Translations under genes and position numbers: made by a program | The notes under the pieces: generated by a model | Told to the model about the DNA's origin: nothing | What the model saw: only the letters and a program-made list of their open reading frames with translations | The model's database searches: none | DNA from: Ruegeria sediminis | GTDB taxonomy: Bacteria > Pseudomonadota > Alphaproteobacteria > Rhodobacterales > Rhodobacteraceae | NCBI RefSeq assembly: GCF_005938215.1 | Contig: NZ_VCPD01000001.1 | Location: forward strand, 310,001 to 374,000 | DNA: 64,000 nucleotides | Direction: 5' to 3' | Shown here: positions 28,750-36,837 of the stretch, one piece after another | Layout of the letters: every line of letters starts with the position of its first letter | Numbering within the stretch: position 1 is the stretch's first letter

Positions 28750-30388
28750 TCGCCTCGTCCTCGACCGCCGCCCGTCCGCCGGCATGCGCCGCCAGCATCG
28801 CCTGGGCCAGCACCTCGGCAAACTCGGCCTCATCGAGATCCGGGTAGCCGGCGCGCAGCATTTCGGCGAACTCCTCGAACGAGCCGGAGGCGTTCAGCAT
28901 CGCCTCGATGCGATCCAGCATCCGCCCGACGGCCGGGGCGGCGTCGGCCTCCAGTTGATCCGCCAGATCGAGCTCCGGAGCGCGAGGCGCTGAGAGCGCC
29001 GCTGAGGCGCGTTCCGCCTGCAAGGCTCCCTCGGGCCCCGATCGAGCGTTGAGGGTATTAAATGGGTATTTAACGGCGCTCCCATCGCCGTTTCCGCCCT
29101 TGGTGGCCGGATTGCCGACGCCGGACGGGCCGGGTTGGGCCGGATTTGCGATGATCCGGTCGCCTTCACCCGGTTCCGAGAGACCGAACTTGGCGAGCAC
29201 TTCCGCCTCCTTCACCCGCAGGCCCTGGGCGATGAGCGGCGAGATCGCCGAAGAGAAGGCCGAGAGGTCCTCTTCGTCGGGCCGTGCCAGCACCAGGCGC
29301 GGGCAGCCCTGCAATGTGCCGAACTCGAGCTGCATCCAGGGCTGCACCAGGTCGCGGTTCAGGATCGCCGCCAGCGCCCGGGCGTCGGCGCGCTCGATGT
29401 CCTGCTGGACCTCGCGATGTTCCTTGCCGGATCCCAGCCCGCCGGTCACCGCATCGGTGGTCGCGGTCTGGCCCAGCACCAGTTTCGAGGTCTGCTTGTC
29501 GAGCCAGTCCGACCGGCGTTCGTAGTGATCGGTGGACGAGCCCAGGTTCGCGGTCTCGACGAACTCGATCATCATGCTTTCCGGCACGATCGCGGCGCAG
29601 TCGCCGGCGATGTTGGACACGGCGCGGAACAGCTTGGCGCGGTCCTCCTCGGAGGTGCCCGGGCCGTACTTGCCGATCCGGAGCGGCTGTCCGTAGGTCT
29701 GGGTGAAGATCGCCCAGTCGCGCTGGGTGAAGGCCTTGAACATCCACGACCAGGCGGCAACGCGGGCGATGCCGGCCCTGAGCGGCAGGCCGGACTTGGC
29801 CTTCATGGTGGCGAAGATGAACTTGAACGCCGGCAGCGGCAGCTCGTGGCCGTTGGGATCCAGCATCAGCGGCGAGGCAAGATCGTGGCGGGCAAAGCGG
29901 AACCAGCGCGGGTCCCGCCATTCCAGGCGGGCCGGCTGCCATTGCCCCTGCGAGGTTTCCCACATGATCTCAGTGAAACTGTATCCCTTGCCGATGGCAT
30001 CGAGGATGTCGAAGAGTTCGTCGGTCAGCTCGTCGCGCTTCAGCCAGTGCCGGACGCGTTTTGCCATGTCCTGGGCAAGGGCGCTGTCGTCTCCCGGCTC
30101 GACCGTGATGTCGAGCTGACTGACCGAGCGTTTGCGGGTACCGAGCACGCCAAGGTAGTGTGCATCGCGCTCCTCGATGGCTTCCGCCAGTTCCAGGTAG
30201 CGCAGCGGATCGCCGGCATCGGCCTCGCGCAGGATCGACGCCAGGCGCTGCGGGTTGAGGCCATCCGCCGGATAGCCGGAGATCGGCGAGCGGACGCCGC
30301 CGATGGTGGGTGCGGCGACCTCGTCGCGCAGGACGGCGCGCCGGACCGGGTTGCCCCAGCGGTCGAGGAGGTGCGGTTTATTCGTCAT
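28742..30388 (-). CDS. phage portal protein, DUF935 (Mu gp29-like)
   Basis: The 548-residue protein forms the DNA entry ring of the head. DUF935 markers are the start region with LNPQRLASILREADAGDPLRYLELAEAIEERD, HYLGVLGTRKRSV and the WMFKAFTQRDWAIFTQTYGQPLRIGKY segment. The C-terminal 100 residues are acidic and variable. It follows the terminase by two small genes and overlaps the gpF-like gene. Confidence 0.93.
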   Translation of the reverse strand: MTNKPHLLDRWGNPVRRAVLRDEVAAPTIGGVRSPISGYPADGLNPQRLASILREADAGDPLRYLELAEAIEERDAHYLGVLGTRKRSVSQLDITVEPGDDSALAQDMAKRVRHWLKRDELTDELFDILDAIGKGYSFTEIMWETSQGQWQPARLEWRDPRWFRFARHDLASPLMLDPNGHELPLPAFKFIFATMKAKSGLPLRAGIARVAAWSWMFKAFTQRDWAIFTQTYGQPLRIGKYGPGTSEEDRAKLFRAVSNIAGDCAAIVPESMMIEFVETANLGSSTDHYERRSDWLDKQTSKLVLGQTATTDAVTGGLGSGKEHREVQQDIERADARALAAILNRDLVQPWMQLEFGTLQGCPRLVLARPDEEDLSAFSSAISPLIAQGLRVKEAEVLAKFGLSEPGEGDRIIANPAQPGPSGVGNPATKGGNGDGSAVKYPFNTLNARSGPEGALQAERASAALSAPRAPELDLADQLEADAAPAVGRMLDRIEAMLNASGSFEEFAEMLRAGYPDLDEAEFAEVLAQAMLAAHAGGRAAVEDEAND

Positions 30389-30563
30389 CGGAGGTCACCA
30401 TGGGCACGTCGCGCCAGACCGAGCCCCCGGTCGATGTCAGGAAGCGCTGTTGCAGGATGCGAACCTTGCGGGCCCGTTCCCCGGTTGCAGTCTTGCGGGT
30501 TTCCGCCCGCTCGATGAAGCGCAGGCCGGTGGTCGGCATCAGGTGGTCGAGATCAGCGGCCAT
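30378..30563 (-). CDS. 61-residue phage protein, unknown
   Basis: A small basic protein (ERAETRKTATGERARKVRILQQRF) overlapping the portal start by 11 bases and the upstream membrane protein gene by 11 bases. A longer start at 30581 is possible. The final TSTGGSVWRDVPMVTSDDE looks like a short beta hairpin. The operon position between terminase and portal suggests a packaging accessory; this is inference. Confidence 0.55.
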   Translation of the reverse strand: MAADLDHLMPTTGLRFIERAETRKTATGERARKVRILQQRFLTSTGGSVWRDVPMVTSDDE

Positions 30564-30849
30564 GGCGCAGCCCCCGGACATTGTGAAGAACCACCGCGGC
30601 CATCACCACGTTCAGCAGCCAGAGCAGCCAGATTGCGTCCCGGTCGACGATCACCGCCGCCGCAATAACGGCAAACATCAGCTTGGCAAAAATCCAACCC
30701 GGATCGCCGACAAGGTCCATCAGGTAGGCGACGATCGGATTGAGCTCCCGGCCTCCCCTGGCGAGGATGCGCCGCGTCGTCACCACGTCGGCGATCTGCA
30801 AGACGGCGCAGACCCCGAGTGCAAGAACCGCGTTGAGACTGTCGAGCAT
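30553..30849 (-). CDS. small membrane protein, DUF5658-like
   Basis: The 98-residue protein has three hydrophobic segments (residues about 4-20, 55-70 and 74-92) and the short conserved motif GRELNPIVAYLM. That motif occurs in small DUF5658-type membrane proteins. Its place between terminase and portal is odd for a membrane protein; an antiholin, holin or superinfection-related role is possible but unsupported. Confidence 0.6.
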   Translation of the reverse strand: MLDSLNAVLALGVCAVLQIADVVTTRRILARGGRELNPIVAYLMDLVGDPGWIFAKLMFAVIAAAVIVDRDAIWLLWLLNVVMAAVVLHNVRGLRHGR

Positions 30850-30873
30850 GGTCTGTCCTTTCGTTGCCCGTGT

Positions 30874-32274
30874 TCAGAGACCGCCGCGCAGGCCGGAGCC
30901 CAGCGGACCGCGCCACCAGGGACGGTCGTCGTCGCGGTCGGGATCGTCCGTTGCCCAGCGGGTGCCCGCGCTGCGGTAGTCGTATTCCACCGGTGCGGCC
31001 TCGGCGGCGGAGACCGCCAGGGCCAGCGCCCAGAACCGGTCGGCGTGGCCGTCGGTTTCGCCATCCGCAACCAGCCGCCGGATGCCGGTTGGTCCGACGC
31101 GGCTGCGGATCGCGTGCAGGTCGGCGCGCAGCACCGGATCCCCGGCCGGGATCAGCAGCGCGCGGTCCTGCATGTGTTCCTTGAGGACGGTGGCCATCTC
31201 CAGCTTGCGGGACGCGCTGAACAGCACGCCCTCGACGCGGCTGGTGCCATAGCGCCGGATCGCGTCCTCGACCGGTTTTTCGCCCATGCCGGTCTGGTCG
31301 ATCGCCACGCGCAGCACCTTGTAGCGGCGCATGACCTCGTCCAGCAGCCGGTCCTGGTCGGCAAACGAGATCCGCTTTTCCGCGATCACTTCGCGGGTCA
31401 CCAGCCGTTCGCCCATGTCCTCGATCACCCAGATCACGAAAAGGTCGTTGCGGGCGGCGATATCGACGCCGACGTAACAGGCGTTGCCGCGATACCCTTC
31501 CGGACGCCCGGCATCTGCCGCTTCGCATTCCGCGATCAGGTCGTAGTCCAGCCAGGACGATGCCGCGTCGAGCCATTGCAGCTCGAATTCCTGTGCCCAG
31601 GCATCCTCGTCGGACATGCCGGCGCGTAGCTCGTCGATATCGACTTCAAGCCCCTGTTGAACGGCCTCGTAAATGTCCACGTGATGGCGCGACCACTTGC
31701 TGTCCTCGGCCGTCATCAGCTCGTAGAACTTGTTGCCCTTGCCGTTTGGCGTCGAGATCACCCGGATCTTGTGACCGCCGCGCGCGGCGACCGGGAAGGC
31801 CGATCCCCAGATCCGGCGGCTGTCGCGGTGGAACGCGAATTCGTCGAGCAGCAGGTTGCCGCCGAATCCGCGCGCCGCGTCGGGGCTGGCCGAGAGGGCG
31901 GTGACCCGGCTGCCGCCCGGAAACCGCACCTCGTGGGTCTTGTAGGTGGCGTCGAGCTCCTGACTGTAGAACTCGCCCTCGCCAAACTCCGGCTCGCGCA
32001 TCCGCGCCAGCTCGTTGTAGGCGGCCCAGAAGCCGCGCGCGATTGGCTTCAGCGCATCCTCCATCGCTTCCTTGGCGGTGGCCTCGGAGCGGCTCAGGAT
32101 GGTCCAGCGGGTCTTGCGCCCGTCGATCTCGGCCTTGAAACAGTCATCGGCGATCTCGCCGCAGGCCCCGAAGGTCTTGCCGCCACGGCGGGTGAACATA
32201 CCGATCTTGAAGCGGCTTTGGTCCTCCAGCCAGCGGCGCTGGTAGGGCAGGAAGGTGATGACGGGGGCGGTCAT
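30874..32274 (-). CDS. phage terminase large subunit (Mu gp28-like)
   Basis: The 466-residue packaging motor has an ATPase domain (FTRRGGKTFGACGEIADD as the P-loop-like region near residue 28, LLLDEFAFH as Walker B) and an RNase H-type nuclease domain (GVDIAARNDLFVIWVIED, then VAIDQTGMGEKPVED and the late DGETDGHADRFWALALA). As in Mu, packaging would be headful from integrated copies. It is coupled to the upstream gene by an ATGA overlap. Confidence 0.92.
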   Translation of the reverse strand: MTAPVITFLPYQRRWLEDQSRFKIGMFTRRGGKTFGACGEIADDCFKAEIDGRKTRWTILSRSEATAKEAMEDALKPIARGFWAAYNELARMREPEFGEGEFYSQELDATYKTHEVRFPGGSRVTALSASPDAARGFGGNLLLDEFAFHRDSRRIWGSAFPVAARGGHKIRVISTPNGKGNKFYELMTAEDSKWSRHHVDIYEAVQQGLEVDIDELRAGMSDEDAWAQEFELQWLDAASSWLDYDLIAECEAADAGRPEGYRGNACYVGVDIAARNDLFVIWVIEDMGERLVTREVIAEKRISFADQDRLLDEVMRRYKVLRVAIDQTGMGEKPVEDAIRRYGTSRVEGVLFSASRKLEMATVLKEHMQDRALLIPAGDPVLRADLHAIRSRVGPTGIRRLVADGETDGHADRFWALALAVSAAEAAPVEYDYRSAGTRWATDDPDRDDDRPWWRGPLGSGLRGGL

Positions 32275-32555
32275 CCGGCGGTCTCCCCAGCTGCGCGCAG
32301 AGCACAGAGTGCTTGCAGCGCCCTATGGAGGTTGTCGTGGATGCCGAAATGCGCATACCTCCGGCTCATCGACAGATCGAGCATACGGCGATGCAAACCG
32401 TACCAGGTCCGCCCATCGACAGGTTCGTCGGCCAAAATCATGCGGATCATCACCGCAGCATCGTTGCAGGCCTTGGAGATGGCCTTGTCTCGACGCGCCC
32501 AGAACACCGATTGTGCGGCCATGTCGTTGGCGATCTCAGCCGGGCTCGCCATCAC
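32271..32555 (-). CDS. 94-residue phage protein, unknown
   Basis: An all-helical small protein with a start (MMASPAEIANDMAAQSVFW) and a His/Arg-rich middle. It overlaps both the terminase start and the upstream DUF6527-like gene by 4 bases. A second ATG follows the first immediately. No family recognised; position suggests a terminase accessory. Confidence 0.6.
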   Translation of the reverse strand: MMASPAEIANDMAAQSVFWARRDKAISKACNDAAVMIRMILADEPVDGRTWYGLHRRMLDLSMSRRYAHFGIHDNLHRALQALCALRAAGETAG

Positions 32556-32839
32556 GCGGCCTCCCAGTAGCCGTTCCGCAGCCAGCCGCGCCAGCCGCAG
32601 GACGTCACATGCATGGGAGACGCGAGGGTCGGGTCATTGAGCGAGCCGTTCCACGCCCAGAACGCCGGAGCGTCGGGCTCGGCGTCCTTGACGACCGTGA
32701 TGCGCGAATAGGCGCCGCAGCCACAGGGGCAGAGGAACAACATGGCCATCGGATCTCGGGTGACGTCAAAAAAGATCGCCCCCTTGTGGGCCTTCTCCCG
32801 GAAATCCCGGTGGTCGCGGTAGCGGATGGCCCGGATCAT
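32552..32839 (-). CDS. DUF6527-like small zinc-site protein
   Basis: The 95-residue protein contains FLCPCGCGAYSRI, a compact Cys cluster, then FWAWNGSLNDPTLASPMHV and CGWRGWLRNGYW. This pattern matches my memory of DUF6527, a family also found next to bacterial ubiquitin-like conjugation genes. The three clustered Cys plus the later Cys could hold one zinc. Function in a phage packaging operon is unknown. Confidence 0.6.
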   Translation of the reverse strand: MIRAIRYRDHRDFREKAHKGAIFFDVTRDPMAMLFLCPCGCGAYSRITVVKDAEPDAPAFWAWNGSLNDPTLASPMHVTSCGWRGWLRNGYWEAA

Positions 32840-33396
32840 GCAAACCCCATGATCTCGCGGGCCCGCCGCGCCGCGTCCTGGTCGAGCTGGCCGGCGGCGA
32901 CACCGGCGTCGAGCTTCTCCAGAGCCTCCGCCCGCGCCTTTGCTTCCGCCTCGCGGGCGATGCGCTTCGCCTCGTCCTCGCGCAACTTCTCGCGGATGCC
33001 GGCCGAGTGCATCAGGTCCTTGAGCATGCGGCTCAGGTTGGCCAAAGCCTTGGGGTCGAAATGCTCGTCCTTCTCCGACACCGCCTGCATCATCTGGAAG
33101 GCGGCGGTCGCGATCATCTGCATCAGCACCTTGTGCATCTGGCTCTCGGCCTCGATGTCCATGTCCGAAAGCAGCGTCTCGGCCATGGCAAACGCGTCGC
33201 GCTGGTCCTTCAGCAGCTTGGAGAACTCGCCCACCGAACTCTTGCCGATGCGGATCTGAAGCCCGGCCTCGTCGAGCCAGAAGTTCAGATCCTCGGTGAC
33301 GGCAACGATGTCGGCAAAGCCGCGCTCCTGCAGCGTCTGGGCAAGGCGCTGGCGCAGCTCCAGCGGGATGAGGTCGAGCTTCTTCGGCGGCGGCAC
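32836..33396 (-). CDS. DUF3486 (Mu gp27-like) protein, probable small terminase partner
   Basis: The 186-residue protein starts at GTG 33396 (GGGAG upstream) and reads PPPKKLDLIPLELRQRLAQTLQERGF, the DUF3486 opening, with the SKSSVGEFSKLL-like helix-turn-helix region (here GKSSVGEFSKLLKD). The rest is a long coiled coil. In Mu, gp27 relatives sit just before terminase and are thought to act as the small subunit. Confidence 0.83.
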   Translation of the reverse strand: MPPPKKLDLIPLELRQRLAQTLQERGFADIVAVTEDLNFWLDEAGLQIRIGKSSVGEFSKLLKDQRDAFAMAETLLSDMDIEAESQMHKVLMQMIATAAFQMMQAVSEKDEHFDPKALANLSRMLKDLMHSAGIREKLREDEAKRIAREAEAKARAEALEKLDAGVAAGQLDQDAARRAREIMGFA

Positions 33397-33400
33397 GGCA

Positions 33401-33697
33401 TCACACTCCCGGCCGGGGGCGCTGGATCTCCGGATGCCGGGCCACGCCCTGGGCGATCTCGACGCCGCGGGTGGTGGCGGTGACCACGATGAAATCACCC
33501 GAGGTTTCGGTCACCACCATGCCCTGCTCCGTCAGCCAGGTGATTTCGGTCACCACTTGGTCGCGGGTGAACGCGATGCCGACCAGCGGCAATTGCGTGG
33601 CCAGCATCGAAACGTTGGACGTGTAGCGCGGCGCTTCTTCCAGGAACCGCAGAATGGCGATGCGGGCGTGGCGACGCAGGGTGTCGGAATAGCTCAT
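33401..33697 (-). CDS. winged-helix-like phage protein (Mu gp26-like, VpaChn25_0724-type)
   Basis: The 98-residue protein begins MSYSDTLRRHARIAILRFLEEAPRYTSN and continues with the winged-helix pattern FTRDQVVTEITWLTEQGMVV. The family is found in Mu-like phages between the gp25 and gp27 equivalents. It may bind DNA or the terminase complex. Confidence 0.8.
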   Translation of the reverse strand: MSYSDTLRRHARIAILRFLEEAPRYTSNVSMLATQLPLVGIAFTRDQVVTEITWLTEQGMVVTETSGDFIVVTATTRGVEIAQGVARHPEIQRPRPGV

Positions 33698-34038
33698 CGG
33701 TCACGGCCTCCTTGCAGCAGATGGTCTTCGTGGCGGGAGACGATGCTTTCGAGGCGGCTCATGATCATCTGGCTGCCTTCCATGACAGCCTCCATCCGGC
33801 CCATCGTGCCGTTCATGCGTTCCATCGCCAGTTCGATCTTGTGGACGTCCTCGCGGGTCGGCATCGCCTTCACCGATTGTTCGAGCGAGTTGAGACGCAG
33901 CTCGTGCCGGTCCATCCGGTCGGCGCCCGCCTTGAACCGCTCATCGACGTTGGACCGCCGGGTGGCGAACCAGGTGTAGATCACGGTGGCGATCGAAACG
34001 ACGACCGGGATCGTGATGGTGAAGTCGACAGCGAACAT
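33694..34038 (-). CDS. DUF2730 (Mu gp25-like) membrane-anchored coiled-coil protein
   Basis: The 114-residue protein has one N-terminal transmembrane helix (residues about 8-26, ITIPVVVSIATVIYTWFAT) followed by a coiled coil rich in Met, Glu and Arg. This is the DUF2730 layout. It overlaps its upstream neighbour by one base and lies among lysis genes, so a spanin-like role is possible. Confidence 0.75.
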   Translation of the reverse strand: MFAVDFTITIPVVVSIATVIYTWFATRRSNVDERFKAGADRMDRHELRLNSLEQSVKAMPTREDVHKIELAMERMNGTMGRMEAVMEGSQMIMSRLESIVSRHEDHLLQGGRDR

Positions 34039-34382
34039 CAGTCGGGATCCCCGTCCGCGGTGACCGGATTGACCAGGTAGAAGTGTTCGCCCACCATCAT
34101 GATGCAGGAAATGCCGTCGGCGCTGGTCAGTATCGTGAAAGTGCCGAACGGATTGGCCCAGACCTCGATGAGCGAGCCGCCCGAGATGCCGACCGCCTGG
34201 CGGCGCTCGCCGAGGCGGTCGGACAACCGGTCGTAGATCCGTCCGCTGACATCACACTGGACGTCCTGCGCCTCGGCGATGGTTGCGATCAGCAGCGAAA
34301 CCGCCGCCCAAACGACCAGGACCATGAATGCCTGGTACACGGTCCAGAAGATCGAGGTTGAACGCTGCGTTGAACGTCTCAT
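34038..34382 (-). CDS. exported or membrane-anchored phage protein, unknown
   Basis: The 114-residue protein has a hydrophobic segment at residues about 17-37 ending in IAEAQD, which could be a signal peptide or anchor, then a mixed domain with two Cys. It follows the holin gene with an ATGA overlap. Position suggests involvement in lysis, for example as an outer-membrane disruptor, but there is no recognised motif. Confidence 0.6.
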   Translation of the reverse strand: MRRSTQRSTSIFWTVYQAFMVLVVWAAVSLLIATIAEAQDVQCDVSGRIYDRLSDRLGERRQAVGISGGSLIEVWANPFGTFTILTSADGISCIMMVGEHFYLVNPVTADGDPD

Positions 34383-34909
34383 TGAATGCCGCCTTTCAGG
34401 GATGCGATGATCTGTTGCTTCTCTTTCGATCCCGCCGAGGAGCCAAAGAAATAGTTGGAGATCTGGGTGGTCATGGTGCCGAGCGCGCCGACCATGATGA
34501 GCAGGACCTCGCCACCGGTCTCCGGCAGGCCGAAGTAGAAGATCGCCGCCAGCACGCCGAAGAACCCGGCGATGATCAGCAGGCCAAGCAGCGTCGGCGT
34601 CCAGTCACCGGTTCGGACCTGCCGGTCGCGGGCGCTGGCCCGATCGTCGGCGGCGATGCGTTCAAGCTCGATGCCGGCCCGCTGCATTTCCTGCTGGAAC
34701 TCGGCCTCGATTTCCTTCAGCCGCACCAGGTCCGCCCCGGACGCGCCGGCGACAAAGGCCTCGACCTCGTCCTGGCTGGCGTCGGGCTGACCCAGCAGCT
34801 GGTCGGCCAGCGTGCGGGTGGCGACACCGGCCAGCGGACCGCCGAAAGCCGCGGCGATGGTTGGCGCCACCGTCCGCAAGATGTCCAAGAACTTGCCCTG
34901 CTTTTTCAT
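34379..34909 (-). CDS. 3TM-type phage holin
   Basis: The 176-residue protein has an N-terminal hydrophobic segment (residues about 12-32), a charged helical middle (LVRLKEIEAEFQQEMQRAGI) and two further membrane segments (TPTLLGLLIIAGFFGVLAAIF and EVLLIMVGALGTMTTQISNYFFG), then a polar tail SSAGSKEKQQ. This is the 3TM holin pattern known from gene-transfer agents and many alphaproteobacterial phages. It directly follows the amidase with an ATGA overlap and would open the membrane for it. Confidence 0.85.
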   Translation of the reverse strand: MKKQGKFLDILRTVAPTIAAAFGGPLAGVATRTLADQLLGQPDASQDEVEAFVAGASGADLVRLKEIEAEFQQEMQRAGIELERIAADDRASARDRQVRTGDWTPTLLGLLIIAGFFGVLAAIFYFGLPETGGEVLLIMVGALGTMTTQISNYFFGSSAGSKEKQQIIASLKGGIQ

Positions 34910-35778
34910 GACAGATTCTCCTGTTCGGTGAGCGGATCGGCGTAGCGAGCCACAATCCAGCCCTCCCGGCCGCCATAGAGAACCCGCAGCCAGTGGCGAC
35001 CGTCGAACACGCCTTCGCGCAGCACCGGCACCACGGCGCCGTCCGGGATTTGCCCGATGACGTTGGGGTTGAAGCTGGGCCAGCGACGCAGGTTCAGGCT
35101 GTCCTCGGGCGCATGGATCATGACGAGATCGTCGGCATGTGCCGGCTGCGAAGCGATCTTCACCGCCTTGTCGACCGGGTCTTCGCGGCCGAATACGTGC
35201 GAGCGAACCTGCTCCAGCGGGAACAGCGGGTTGGTGTCGGTCTTGCGGCCGGGCGAGACATACCAGTGCGCGGTAATGTCCTTGAGCGAGGGCATGGCGC
35301 GGAACAGCGCCGGCAGCAGGTCGAGCAGCGTGTTCAGCTGCGATTCCGTGTAGGGCATCCACAGGCCATGCCCGTGCTCTGGCGTCGTCACCTCCTGGAT
35401 GCCGAGTTCGTCGATGTCAAAGCGCTCGCCATACCAGGCCTGCGCTTCGCAAACCGAAAACCGCGTCATCCGGCCCGGATTGACGATCTCGACGCCGATG
35501 GAGTATTCGTTGCATTTTTCGCGGCCGTGATAGGACGACTGCCCAGCGTGGTAGGCGGCCTGGTGGATCGGCACCAGCTGGGTCAGCGCCCCGCTGCGCT
35601 CGATCACGAAATGCGCCGAGACTTTGCGGTCATTGTCGGCCAGGTCACGCGCGGCGGCACCGGGGGTGAGGCGCGAGGCGGTGTCATGCAGGATGACGAT
35701 TTCGGGCACGATCGGCCCGCCTGACCACTTGGCGCGTCGAAACGCGACGCCTTGCAAGATGCCGTCCTGGAAGTCCAT
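34906..35778 (-). CDS. phage endolysin, N-acetylmuramoyl-L-alanine amidase with SH3-like domain
   Basis: The 290-residue protein has an amidase_2 domain (residues about 20-195): ILHDTASRLT with the first zinc His, SAHFVIERSG, VEIVNPGR and the late AHWYVSPGRKTDTNPLF. A C-terminal SH3b-like wall-binding domain follows (LNLRRWPSFNPNVIGQIPDGAVVPVL to the end). No signal peptide is seen, so release depends on the holin. It is the first gene after terminator T1 and opens the late region. Confidence 0.92.
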   Translation of the reverse strand: MDFQDGILQGVAFRRAKWSGGPIVPEIVILHDTASRLTPGAAARDLADNDRKVSAHFVIERSGALTQLVPIHQAAYHAGQSSYHGREKCNEYSIGVEIVNPGRMTRFSVCEAQAWYGERFDIDELGIQEVTTPEHGHGLWMPYTESQLNTLLDLLPALFRAMPSLKDITAHWYVSPGRKTDTNPLFPLEQVRSHVFGREDPVDKAVKIASQPAHADDLVMIHAPEDSLNLRRWPSFNPNVIGQIPDGAVVPVLREGVFDGRHWLRVLYGGREGWIVARYADPLTEQENLS

Positions 35779-35836
35779 GCCTGCCCCTGAGTTTCCGGGT
35801 GAAATACAAGGTTCAGGATGCGGCAGGCCGGGATGC

Positions 35837-35862
35837 AAAAAAGCCCGCAAGCATTTGCGGGC
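35837..35862 (-). terminator. terminator T1 between activator gene and lysis genes
   Basis: On the minus strand GCCCGCAA-ATGC-TTGCGGGC is followed by TTTTTTGCAT. An 8-bp stem and six T make a strong intrinsic terminator. The stem and flank repeat those of T2 at 26753-26777. Confidence 0.88.
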
Positions 35863-35867
35863 CTTGG

Positions 35868-36242
35868 TCAGAACAGGGTCAGCTGGTTCGGATCACCGGG
35901 CGGAGCATTGCCCAGGTAGGCGCGAACGGTAACGTCCGTGACGCCCAGCTTGCGCGCGATCTGCGCCTTTTTCAAGCCCTTCGAATAATAGACCTGGGCG
36001 CGCCAGCGTTTGGCCAGCGGAACCCGGCGCTGAAGCCGCTCCGCGATGCTGGCCAGCGCCTTCGCCTTGGCATGGCCGACCACCGCCGCGACACTGGAAC
36101 GCGACTTCGGATTGGTCGCGATGTAGATCTCCGAACCGCCAAACGCTTCAAGGAAGGCCAGCGTGTCTTCGAGCCCAAGCGCCTCGATATAGGGTTCCAC
36201 CTGCGCCGGCGGACGCGGATAAGGAAGATCATGCTTCGACAT
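35868..36242 (-). CDS. Mor/C-like late transcription activator
   Basis: The 124-residue protein matches the Mor/C activator layout: an N-terminal dimerisation part with EAFGGSEIYIATNPKSRS (Mor has a Gly-Gly-x-x-Ile-Tyr motif there) and a C-terminal helix-turn-helix, YYSKGLKKAQIARKLGVTDVTVRAYLG. In Mu, C switches on the late promoters, including that of the lysis genes. Here the gene ends 6 bases before T1 and is followed by the lysis operon, exactly the C position. No second activator gene is evident, so it may combine Mor and C roles. Confidence 0.82.
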   Translation of the reverse strand: MSKHDLPYPRPPAQVEPYIEALGLEDTLAFLEAFGGSEIYIATNPKSRSSVAAVVGHAKAKALASIAERLQRRVPLAKRWRAQVYYSKGLKKAQIARKLGVTDVTVRAYLGNAPPGDPNQLTLF

Positions 36243-36837
36243 ACTCGCCCCCGAACTTGCAGGTTTCGTTCCCCCACACATCGTGTTCCGCCCAGGGCTC
36301 GCGCGCGAACAACTCGCAACAGAAGCTGTGCGGCAGCAGGCGTCCGATCATCTCGCGCATCTCGATGGGTTTGCGGGAATGCTCGCGGCGCACCGATTCG
36401 ATGCTGTCGGGCACGTCCTCGGGCGCGAGGATGACGTTGCGCTCCGACCGGGATACAATCCGGGGCCGGCCGATCTTGCCGACAAGATACGGCTCGCAAG
36501 CGCTGCGCAGGACATATCCCGTGCCAAATGCCAGTTTTCCGGTCTGGGTCCTCTTCGTCCAGGAACCGCCGGTCACGTAATCGAAACCCCATTGCTGCAT
36601 CAGCCACAGCGCCTGCGGCAGGTGCGGCCAGGTCGACCAGAGAAACAGGTAGCAATCGGGGCCGGCCAACTGCTGGACATCCAAGGCTGCCAGCGCGTCG
36701 ATATCCATGGTTGCATAATGTGATTCCGGCGACTTCTCGTAGCCCGCGTCCGAACGCATCACGTATGCCCAGGGCGGATCGGCGAGGATCGCGCCGTATT
36801 TCATCGGGGTCAGGTGGCCGAAGCTCCAATCACTCAT
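36229..36837 (-). CDS. MT-A70-family DNA adenine methyltransferase
   Basis: The 202-residue enzyme has the catalytic ADPPWAY motif near residue 20, then the family segments CYLFLWSTWPHLPQAL, FDYVTGGSWTKRT and the late EMIGRLLPHSFCCELFARE. MT-A70 proteins methylate adenine N6 using S-adenosylmethionine. Mu protects its DNA with the unrelated Mom; this enzyme could play a similar protective role. It overlaps both neighbours, by 8 bases upstream and 14 bases into the activator gene. An upstream start at 36858 is less likely. Confidence 0.9.
   Translation of the reverse strand: MSDWSFGHLTPMKYGAILADPPWAYVMRSDAGYEKSPESHYATMDIDALAALDVQQLAGPDCYLFLWSTWPHLPQALWLMQQWGFDYVTGGSWTKRTQTGKLAFGTGYVLRSACEPYLVGKIGRPRIVSRSERNVILAPEDVPDSIESVRREHSRKPIEMREMIGRLLPHSFCCELFAREPWAEHDVWGNETCKFGGEYVEA

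Noticed and set aside
30539..31576. 345-codon open frame overlapping the terminase gene
   Set aside because: Arg/Gly-rich shadow of the terminase in another frame, with no recognisable motif.
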